Positions 11,486 to 21,200 of a stretch of 64,000 bases of DNA are shown one piece after another; position 1 is the stretch's first letter, and every line of letters starts with the position of its first letter. Under the pieces are notes generated by a model. That model was not told the origin of the DNA, made no database searches, and saw only the letters and a list, made by a program, of their open reading frames with translations. The stretch lies in the NCBI GenBank assembly GCA_024036415.1, contig JAMWET010007174.1:1-64000 (forward strand), given 5' to 3'. The stretch is from Prochilodus magdalenae. Its lineage: Eukaryota; Chordata; Actinopteri; Characiformes; Prochilodontidae. The position numbers were made by a program, and so were the translations under genes.

Positions 11486-14031
11486 ATGAGGAAAACGAGA
11501 GAGGAACTAATATGGAGTTTGTCCTTACTTATGCTGTGAGTATGTAAAAGTATGCAAGATGTTTTTATTAGCGTCTGAATGGTGTCTAAACCTGTTTTAT
11601 TAGTATTTAAATCATGTTTCTATTCATTTTACAGTGATTAAGAACAGTCCTTTAAGCCTGAGTACTGCTGACTTCCATGCTTCATTTCATGAAGTAAGAA
11701 AAAATGTCTTTAATGACCAAATTTCTAAAAATCTGCATATTTAAATACTCAGCAAACTCACTTTAAAGTTAAAAACTTGGACAAGCTCCCTTACAGAACG
11801 ATATAATAGCAAAGGGTTATGAAAATGAGACACTGTTTAACATAGGCTTTGTGCAATGGTCATGATGGTCTAAAACATCTCAATCAGTTTATTTTAATCA
11901 AGTCATGTTTAAGGGATACCTGAGGGACATTCCACAATAAAACAGTCCCTAAAGACAGCTTATTTAATCAGATCGACATTATTTTACCATCACATTTGTT
12001 GGATAAAGAAATGTGTAGGTTCACTGGTGGTTTTTTATATAGTCTCATATTCATGGGATTTGAATCTGGGGATTTTGTGGGCCACATTTGCAGCACCGTG
12101 AATGTGAAAATTGCCATCTTGGAATACAGGGGTAGGAATGTTATGCTCCTCAGTAAGATTCTCAAAATAGCCAGATGGACTTTAAGGCAGTGTGCATTAA
12201 ATTTACCATCACCTCAACCAAAGGACCCCCTTTCACTTAACTAAAGGACCCCCCACGACATCACAGATGGAGCTCGTTTTCTGCCTGCGAGCTTCTCTCA
12301 GCACCTGGATTGTACAGAATTCAGAATTTTGGTGGATTTTGGATTGAATGCCTCTTCTCACATATTTGTGTCTATTGATAGACACAGCAGGTTAAATGAA
12401 TGACTGGTGGGGTTGGACAAGTTCGAGGTGGCACTCCCATTATCTAAACCATTTTCAAATAAGTAACAAAATCAGCTCTTTGACCTTAGACCTAGTTTAA
12501 TTTAAAATAAAATTATGGTTTGGTCAATATATACACACTATTCCCTCTTAGTCGTGTAGAGCTGGTCTTGCTTCTGTGGTTACTTATACCGTATGACTGT
12601 TATCTGTTAAATTGTCCGGATAAAAAAGAATGGATAATAATTCACACTTCAAGCTCACGTGAAGCGGCTGTTTTTGGGTTATAGGTACATTGTTATAGAT
12701 GGCAGTATGTCATATTGTAACAATGGACTGACAAGCCAGACACCAGCGGATCTAGAAGGTTAACTGATTATAATAAGAAAGAAAGAGTGCATTGTAGGCA
12801 CAAAGGTAACCATTAACCACAGCACCATAACAGGCAAGGATAAGGCCAGGCCAAACCCAGAGAGACAAGAGATAGTCAAAACCAGGATAATCAAACGAAC
12901 CATGAACCAAGATACAGGGCCAAACCAAATACAGCATAACCAAGAAACTAAGCAGAGACCATGCATGAGAGACGAACGGACACCAGGGTGGAACGCTTAG
13001 GGTACAACGAGAGGTGTTGGCGATAGTTCCCAAAGAACTAAACCAAACAAAGAAGTATAGAAACTGACAGGCAAATGGATAACAAGTGATGTGAATAAGT
13101 ACAGGTGAGTCCTCACACCTCCGTGTTTGCTTTAGCTATTGGGAAGAAAGTTAAAATGATGAAAGATTTAGACTGATATGAGAAATGTTTAATAAGCTAC
13201 ACCATGCCACTTCCTGGAGCCCTACGATGCGAGCCCTCTCAAACTCCTCCAACTGTTTTTTTAAATTGCTTTTGAACTCTTCTCGAATGTATACTTCACT
13301 TGCAAAGGATTCTACCAACACAACAGCACACATAAGAATGCAAAGCATGTGCAGGGCTACCAGTAAACTAAACTGACTTACTAGAGTTTCAAGTCCATCA
13401 GGTTTCAACATGTTCCGCTACAGCTGAAAGGCTCTGCTTGTCATGTGTCATCCAGGCATCCAATCAAAAACTGTAGTTAAACTGAACTAGAGGAGTGAAA
13501 CTGAAGATGCACTGTAGTGCACTGATGATACCTGGATGGTGTACTACTCCAGTCTGAGGTTCTAGTATACAGGCGGAGCTATCTTCTTGGTCACGCACCG
13601 TGGCCTCACCGGCGCTCAGCCTGCTTCATCCAGAGATAATGGCAGCAGGTAACACTAGAGAGCAAAACGCAGCCAGGTATAAATGTCTGGGTAAATAAAT
13701 ACATGAGTCTATTTGGGATTACTTAAAGGGCAACTTCACATTTTTAAAAAACGGTTGTCGTTTAGAGTGTTTTGGTGTGAAATGGTTCATTATAGAGATT
13801 CATTTCTTTACAGTGGTGATGATAGGAATAGGGGGTCGCCATGACTACAGCACAATTGTAGACAATTAATTTACCATACAAAACCAGCAGAAACCAATAT
13901 GTATGTTGATGATAAAGATTCCTATGGTTCAGTTTTTGATTGTCATTATGCCAATACAGGGTTGTACAGTATAACGAAACAGAGTCAGGCTCCTGACTGT
14001 AGGCTCCACTGCAGTGTACATATATATATAT

Positions 14032-14073
<42 letters not shown>

Positions 14074-15067
14074 AATCGTAACTACATTTTACCCAAATTC
14101 TCTTCACAGCTCAGTGTAAAACTGAAAAGTCAGATGTCTGCAACTACATTCAGAGTAAAAGAAGACTCTCCTAGACAGTTCATATCGACCTTTGATTGGT
14201 TCTGTTTTCTACAGAGTGTTCCAAGAGAAGACTCATGGGCAGATCCAGCCTTTTAACGATCAGGGGAAACTCCAGCTCCCTGAGTCCTACAACATCGCCT
14301 GGATGGACAACCTACAAGATGACAAGCTCCTTTCGGATATCACCCTGCCTGGAACCCATGACACCATGGCTCTTTACGGAGGTCCGGCAGCAGAATGCCA
14401 GGCGTGGACTCTGGAGGATCAGCTGAAGGCTGGAATACGCTACCTCGACCTCCGAGTATATGCTTTCGAAAACAAGCTGTACCTCATGCATGGCATCATT
14501 TATGAGCACTCAACCTTCACAAAAGCTCTGGACACCATCAGCACGTTCCTGTCCAGTTGGCCAAGTGAGGCGGTTCTCGTCCGAGTGAAGCCTGATATGT
14601 TTGATAAGAGTGAAGTTCAAGGACTGGTGGAGAAGGAAATAGCTGACGATGCCAACGTCTGGGTGAAGTCCACCATGCCAACTCTCGGTGAAGTCAGAGG
14701 CAAGGTGGTATTTGTGCAGATGGATAGCTTCAAGCTGGGTCTCCATCTGGAGGAAACGGACACCAAGGGAGATTATGAGGTGGTTCACATTTCCCACAAA
14801 GAGAATGAAATCCTGAAGAACCTGAACAAGGCTATGAGCCAGTGTGGAGGACCTTCTGTCATTCTGACCTATTCCAGCGGCACAGGCATTGGCACATTCG
14901 AGGGCATGTTCCTGACTCCCAAAAGAGTGGCAGAAAAGATCGACCCCTGGCTCTATGATTATCTGCGTCTTCTTATTAACAAAGGGCCTGTTTGTTTTGG
15001 TGTAATAGCCATGGACTTCCCTGGACTTGACCTCATCCAAACGGTCATTAGTTTTAATAACTCATAA
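11486..15067 (+). CDS. Secreted PI-PLC X-domain protein, gene 2
   Basis: Predicted join of 11,486-11,535 and 14,215-15,067 gives 300 aa plus stop; the short exon spans 11,480-11,535. The donor is GTGAGT at 11,536 and the acceptor TTTTCTACAG ends at 14,214; the split codon has the same phase as in gene 1. Exon 2 encodes MRKTREEL and a hydrophobic stretch, a likely signal peptide. Catalytic landmarks match gene 1: PGTHDT (His about 65, Asp 66), GIRYLDLR (Arg about 97), LMHG (His about 109), LTYSSGTG and IAMDFPG (Asp about 284). The continuous frame that opens at 14,192 includes about 23 bases of intron before the acceptor, so its first Met is unlikely to be used. The protein is close to gene 1 throughout but lacks about 12 residues in the middle (around DANVWVKSTMP) and elsewhere. 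Both copies look intact, with no frameshift or lost catalytic His. Predicted role: extracellular cleavage of inositol phospholipids or GPI anchors. Confidence 0.87.
11540..12720 (+). other. Intron 2 of PI-PLC gene 2, left part
   Basis: AT-rich intronic DNA. Words near 11,780 and 12,000 (AGCTCCCTTACAGAACG, ATGTGTAGGTTCACTGGTGG) resemble the interior of the MITE at 10,386-10,750, so an end-less copy may lie at about 11,770-12,040. No exon is recognised. Confidence 0.4.
12725..13115 (-). mobile_element. Purine-rich LTR-like repeat in intron 2 of PI-PLC gene 2
   Basis: A/G/C-rich plus strand with many CAAACCAAA, GACAAGAGA and GGATAAGG-type words. Texture and context match the block at 7,640-8,045 in the same intron of gene 1, but it is not clearly the same insertion. 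Open frames on the minus strand (12,752-13,033) are low-complexity and unconvincing. Confidence 0.35.
13151..13411 (-). CDS. Unassigned 86-aa open frame with one hydrophobic segment
   Basis: The predicted product has a hydrophobic stretch of about 25 residues near its start (LLVALHMLCILMCAVVLVES), then a charged amphipathic stretch (EEFKSNLKKQLEEFERA). The layout faintly recalls the third membrane span and start of the large loop of a tetraspanin, but no CCG motif or partner exon is visible. It lies antisense inside intron 2 of PI-PLC gene 2. It may be a chance frame, a lone exon or a pseudogene remnant. Confidence 0.18.
   Translation of the reverse strand: MLKPDGLETLVSQFSLLVALHMLCILMCAVVLVESFASEVYIREEFKSNLKKQLEEFERARIVGLQEVAWCSLLNISHISLNLSSF
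14018..14068. repeat. (TA)n microsatellite
   Basis: About 50 bp of alternating TA with one AA interruption, 150 bp before the catalytic exon of PI-PLC gene 2. Confidence 0.95.
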
Positions 15068-15457
15068 ACAGTCTCCATATTGGCCTTTGCAGTTTAGCTT
15101 CAACTGATGAATTCATAATGTCACTGTAAGGCTTATTGAGAAATGCAATTTATGACCAAGAGATAGAATCATACTTTTTACGTCTACATAAATTAATTAA
15201 GGATAAAAAAAACAGGATAACAAAATTTTGAAAAGCTCCTAAAATGCCTTTCTGAGTTCTGCATTGGCTTATGGAAACTGCCCAGCATCAATTTGAGAAG
15301 TAAATCATCATATAAATCAACAATCATCATCACAACGATCAGCATAATGGCACACTTTTACTACATTGTTAATTTTCCCGAATTATTATTGTTATTTAAT
15401 CATTTACTTTTGATTTTACAGTAATAAGAGTCAATCATTTGAATGTGTTATTGTTTC

Positions 15458-16300
15458 TGTCACGCCTGCTGGCTCTCTTCTCATCCCCAATCTTCCGGAC
15501 TCCGTTTCCCATAATCCACCACGCGAGGACGTCACTGTCACATGTCCACCATCGCCCAATCCCGTTCCGTTTCTCAGGTCCAAGTCTCCAGTGTATTGAT
15601 TTCACTTGTAGCTGATTAGCCTTTCGTACAAAGACTCCTGTGAGTGCAGCCTGCTAACTCGCTAGCCTCGAACCTCGAAGTCCTTTTACACGCGACACTA
15701 TATAAATAAAAAGTCTTCAATCCAAACGTTTCTTGTAGTTGTAGTAGATGGATTCTTGACTTAAAATTAACGTGACGGTCAAAAGACTGTGATGCTTCTT
15801 GGCTCTAAGCTTCTGCCCTTCTATGCGTGCCCACGCGTTTTATACCAAGCTCAGGAGCCAATCAGATCGCACCACAAACAAAAACCAATACATTTCTAAG
15901 TTCTTATATCATTCAAATGCCAAAGCTTCAAATATCCATACATTAGAAATATAACTCAAATTTTGACAACATTTAAAATATGTATTTAAACCAAAACACA
16001 CAATAAATGGCTAAAAATCCTCTTTCCCACTGACCCGTTGCGAAGTATTGCCTCATCGTGCGTACTGAGCGAGCGGTTTCCCTCTCTGTTGTTATTCTCG
16101 TTTGCTTACCTGGTTTACTCTTTTGTCTTTCCCCTTTTGGATACGGTTGACGGTCTAACTTCACCTCGTCCCCTCACTCTGACTAGTCCTTGCCCTCTTG
16201 GCTGTATCCGCTTGTACCTTGTTGCTGCTGTGTTGTGCTACGAGCCTGTTTAATAAACCTAGCTTTGCTTTTAGCTCAGCGCGCTACACAGTCTGTCAAA
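15458..16300 (+). mobile_element. Possible solo LTR, interrupted
   Basis: The stretch opens with TGTCACGCCTGCTGGC and GC-richer U3-like sequence. It is interrupted by AT-rich DNA at about 15,700-16,020, then resumes with CT-rich sequence and ends with TGTTTAATAAACCTAGC, a poly(A)-signal arrangement typical of fish LTRs. Internal element genes and duplicated target site are not seen, so this is a low-confidence call. Confidence 0.3.
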
Positions 16301-16513
16301 ATAAAAGCTAAACTGATATTAATAAAAAAAAGAGAGAAAAATAAAAAGTACAGAAAAACTATAGATTTATAAAAAAATAAAAAATAAAACTATGACATTA
16401 ATAAGACTATGAAAATAGCTTCACACACTTTATGAATTTATGTGCTGTGACTGCAGATAGGTACTTGTAAATTGGTTTCAGAGCTCTAAGCAAATCCAAA
16501 TATTAAAATTTGA

Positions 16514-16831
16514 TTACAGTAACATTACTAGCTGTTTATCACATGTCTGAAAAGACCTGAATGAATAGAGAGCTCTCCTTAAATGGTCCTTTCCTTCCCG
16601 ACCAGGAGAGTCATCGTCCTTGCATCTGGCCCTGATGTCTACTAAAACTGCATTGGCGAGAGTTTCACTAATTTCATTTTGAATGATATTTGCTATGTAT
16701 TCAGCATTTTCAGGGACGGATGTTGCAATTTCTGTAAGTTTGTGATATTTCTGAATTATGTAATCAAACAGCCTAATTAAAAGACCTGTTTCATCCCTCC
16801 ATCCTTCTGCCCACCGAGAGCTAGAGCTCAT
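16514..16831 (-). CDS. Unassigned 105-aa open frame, non-repetitive
   Basis: The minus-strand frame encodes a mixed, non-low-complexity protein with predicted helical stretches (TGLLIRLFDYIIQKYHKL, ENAEYIANIIQNEI) and a charged tail region. A pyrimidine tract with CAG lies just before the ATG, so it could be an exon. I do not recognise the family. It lies 300 bp upstream of MS4A-like gene 1 and points away from it. It may be a real small gene, a transposon-derived exon or chance. Confidence 0.25.
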   Translation of the reverse strand: MSSSSRWAEGWRDETGLLIRLFDYIIQKYHKLTEIATSVPENAEYIANIIQNEISETLANAVLVDIRARCKDDDSPGREGKDHLRRALYSFRSFQTCDKQLVMLL

Positions 16832-17089
16832 TTACACTGAGAAACCACTTTATCTGTGCTTGTAACATACTACCTGATCTTTTCTACGTGGGTAGCTGTA
16901 CCTAGAAGCTGCACTACACTTCCAGCTGTCCCTGAGTGATGTGGAAAGAACCAGGACCAGGAATAGAACCCAGGCCCTTCTTGCTTTGCAGCAACAGCAC
17001 TACCCACTGCAATAAGCCTTTCATATCTAATACTGGTAATCAGACCTGAGAACCGTGTGGGCGTGGCTAAAGAGCAGCTTGATTGACAG

Positions 17090-17235
17090 CTCTCAGTTCA
17101 AACACCCATTTGGGCTTCTGACAAAAAAAATGTCATCAGGCGAGTCACTGCCTGGAACTCTGGTAAAGAGCTGCAGTACAGGTTTATAAGGAAGCGTCAG
17201 TGACACAACTGAAGGAACATCGGTCACAGAATAAG
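17090..17235 (+). other. Noncoding exon 1 of MS4A-like gene 1
   Basis: The block with GAGTCACTGCCTGGAACTC, AAGAGCTGC, GGTTTATAAGG and GGTCACAGAATAAG is followed by donor GTGAGT at 17,236. It aligns with 31,485-31,589 upstream of MS4A-like gene 2, and the match continues about 90 bp into the intron (CTGGGAGAGATYATGAGG). No in-frame start lies here; translation starts in exon 2. The transcription start is not determined. Confidence 0.6.
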
Positions 17236-17239
17236 GTGA

Positions 17240-18250
17240 GTCCCCACTAATAAGTAAAATATTAAAAATCTGTAAAATATTCTACTCTGATGCTACTGCT
17301 GGGAAAACACTGGGAGAGATCATGAGGGTAGGTGACCATCAAGAAGATACCAACTAGGATAAGGAGGTGGATAGAGTATTTAAGCCCATGGCAGGAACGT
17401 ATCCATATTTGTGCGGTTATATTTGGCAGTTTTGTGTTGTTAGTGCTCTTCTGAGCAGACCTCGAAGAGAAGACTCTTGAAGGTGCACCAAATGTAGTTG
17501 CAGAAGCACTAAATGCAGTTAACTGGTATCAATAACTGTGAAATTTGGGTTTTTTAGACCAAAAGTTTATTCAGAGAAATAAATATTCTTCTATATTATT
17601 GTATGTGCACTGATAGAGGTATATAAGCAGATATGGTGGCTCATCATCTTAAATTTTTTCTCAGATTTTCATTTTTGTTGCATTGTACGAAGTATTAGTT
17701 AAATTATAAGCCTGTTCCCAAAAAAAGTTGTGGCACTGTTCATATACCAGAATAAATAATTTTGGGACCATTTAAACCTCTGTGAAAATGGCATATACAA
17801 ATACATACAATACACAGTTCTGAGAAATTTAAGGGGCCACCTCAAATTGATCAGTGTTTAAACTCAGTTCATATTTACAACTGGAAAACCATGTATAAAT
17901 ACATAGCATATATACTGTACTGTTTTATAAATACTAATGATATATATTTAGAACCATGCTTGTCTCACCCCAGCCACCGCTCGTCAGTCTCTCAGTAGGT
18001 CACTTGAGGTCATCTTACGGTGGTTAAGGGAATGAAGTGGTCTCTCATCACGGTCAGTAGAGAGTGGGTTTGGCCCTCTGCCAGTCTGTAGCTGTGTTGT
18101 CCTGTGTGTTTGCTGCTTGACCTTGTTCTTATGAACCAGACGCTCACTGTACCACTGGAACCACTGGATACCCGAGATGATGCCTTAAGCTCTCTGAATT
18201 TTGCATGGATAAGTCTTTGTTTTACAGCAAACAGCATTACTGGTGTCTTC
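17240..18250 (+). other. Intron 1 of MS4A-like gene 1
   Basis: Single-copy-looking intronic DNA with no recognised element. An open frame at 18,104-18,514 overlaps exon 2 in its reading frame but extends into the intron. Confidence 0.5.
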
Positions 18251-18253
18251 AGG

Positions 18254-21200
18254 ATGTCGCTAACAAGCACCAGAGATGAGAGGGTGACCGTGGTCACCAT
18301 CAGTTCAAGCCCTAAAGCCCCAAAACCCCTCAACTTCACATGGAAGTGGTCGCTGATTTGCCAGCTTCTGTACACCTTGTCCTTCAATCCGGAACGCCTT
18401 ATGACTCAAAACATGGAGAAGGAGCTACTCAACTTTAACAATGCTCTGGGGGTAAGGACTCCTCATTCACCCAATACACAGATATCATGTTTGCGGTATG
18501 GTTTGATGCGCTAGAAACAATGGAAACAGACAAAATGGTCTGAAAAGGTTTACAAGGCGAACGCAGCATCTTTTACACTGCGTGTTCAGTTGTCATGTAA
18601 TCTCAAACAGGCAAAAGTACTGAAAACCTCAAGACTGCTTTCCAGGTGTATGACTTACTGTCATTCATTTCATTGGCTCCAGCAAAGGCCACTATGGGTC
18701 AAACATAATGCAAATAACCCTGCTGCAAAAAAATGGTTTATGCCTGTCAGGTGTTTACAAACCCGCTTCCATTGGTGCTGATCAGCATTTCAGTCTCCAA
18801 AACTATGACATCAGGACACTTTCATTTTGGAAAAGGGAAAGTAGTATAGGGGGCAGCTGTAACTAGCTTGGGTGTCTGTAATGCAGTTTGAGCTGGTTTT
18901 GGAGATGCTAGCATGACGCATGACGATATACAGGCCAAACTACTTTTGACGGTGGATAAACAGTTCCGTATGTTGGGGCACAGCTAATCCATCAAGTTGG
19001 TTGTTGCTGTTAGAGTAACAGGTGAATAAAATTAAGGACATAGCCGTATACAAACACTGGCCTATTCTTTGTTGCATCACTCACTGCAGTGCTCTAAACT
19101 GCCTTTAAAAGCATCATCAGCACAGGAACTGCGGATCAGGAATTTCAGGAAATAGGTTTTCATGGTCAAGGAAGATCGCTATGCACAACGCCGAGTGATG
19201 GCTGAAATTACAACAGCTCTTTTGACTATATGGACACAGATTTTCACAGACACACTCCAAAGTACTGTGGAAGAGAAGCTGCAAAGCGCAGGATGGAAAG
19301 CTCCATATTAATGCCAATGGATTTTGGAATTGGATGTTCATAAAGCTCATACAGGTGTGATGGTCAGGTGTGACTTTCTTCATTATGTATATGTTCCTGT
19401 AATCCCCATGGCTCAGGTTATTGTTGATTTTTGTATATAAATGCTATATATATAGCAGCCTATTTGTATCATAAGATAAGATAAGATTTATTTTATTTAG
19501 TTTTATTGCACATAGTAAAAATGGACTATTGTAGAAATAGACTAGTGTAGGAATAGACTAGTGTAGAATAGACTACTGTAGAAATAGACTAGTGTAGAAA
19601 TAGACTAGTGTAGAATAGACTACTGTAGAAATAGACTAGTGTAGAAATAGACTACTGTAGAAATAGACTAGTGTAGAAATAGACTAGTGTAGAAGTAGAC
19701 TAGTGTAGAAATAGACTAGTGTAGAAATAGACTAGTGTAGAATAGACTACTGTAGAAATAGACTAGTGTAGAAATAGACTAGTGTAGGAATAGACTAGTG
19801 TAGAAATAGACTAGTGTAGAATAGACTAGTGTAGAAATAGACTAGTGTAGGAATAGACTAGTGTAGAAGTAGACTAGTGTAGAAATAGACTAGTGTAGAG
19901 ATAGACTAGTGTAGGAATAGACTAGTGTAGAAATAGACTAGTGTAGGAATAGACTAGTGTAGAAATAGACTAGTGTAGGAATAGACTAGTGTAGAAGTAG
20001 ACTAGTGTAGGAATAGACTAGTGTAGGAATAGACTAGTGTAGAAATAGACTAGTGTAGAATAGACTACTGTAGAAATAGACTAGTGTAGGAATAGACTAG
20101 TGTAGAGATAGACTAGTGTAGAAATAGACTAGTGTAGAAATAGACTAGTGTAGAAGTAGACTAGTGTAGGAATAGACTAGTGTAGAATAGACTAGTGTAG
20201 AAATAGACTAGTGTAGAATAGACTAGTGTAGAAATAGACTAGTGTAGGAATAGACTAGTGTAGAAATAGACTAGTGTAGAAATAGACTAGTGTAGGAATA
20301 GACTAGTGTAGAAATAGACTAGTGTAGGAATAGACTAGTGTAGGAATAGACTAGTGTAGAAATAGACTAGTGTGGAAGGAAGGATCTGTGGCGGATGCAG
20401 CAGCCGGGCACTGAAGGAGCTGCCCAGTGCTTCCAGAGAGTGGTACATGGGGTGGGACAGGTTCTTCAACATGTGTTTAAACTCAGTCCTCCTTCTCCTG
20501 TCCCCCACCACCTCCACTGGGTCAAGAGGACACCCCAGGACAGAGCTGGACTTCTTCATGACTCTGTTCAGTCTCTTATTGACAGTTCCACTAATTCCTT
20601 CTATATTATGTACTTGTGGTACTTAAAGGTTAAAGATTCTAATAGTTAGATCTCTGAGAAGGTGGTCAACGTTAGTGATTATAATAATGATATAATGATA
20701 TAACAATAGCTTTGTGAAGCTTAATAATGTCCTCCTCTCTTCCCACAGACTCTACAGATTCTGTATGGATTGACGAATGTGGTCACTGGGTGTATCTATA
20801 TGAGCGGTTACTTCCCTACCATAATTTACTACTTTCCTTTTTTTTTCGGGGCTGTGGTAAGAATGACCTCCTAATGACCTTTTAATGTTTTAATCTCTTT
20901 ATGTGATGGCTGAAGTCACGTTACACATCGACCAAACCATATGGCTAAAACATAATGGGACCAAATCAAGTTTTTAATATAAATGAGTTTGATGTAGTAT
21001 GTAAATACACGTTTCATACATACCACTCACTCCCCATTCCATGCAGTCCTTAACTACAAAAACACTTCTATGAAATAGATTTTCATAGAATTCTTTAAGA
21101 AGAACCTGTCGCCATTTTGGACACCAAGCAGCACCTCAGACTGTTCTGCAATATTGCTTGTCTTGTCATCGTTACTGCAGCTACAAATCTGTAGATGGAG

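Noticed and set aside
18104..18514. 136-codon frame starting at 18,104 as the N-terminus of MS4A gene 1
   Set aside because: The acceptor at 18,251-18,252 directly before ATG 18,254 matches the paralogue; the upstream part is intron and the end reads through the donor at 18,452.
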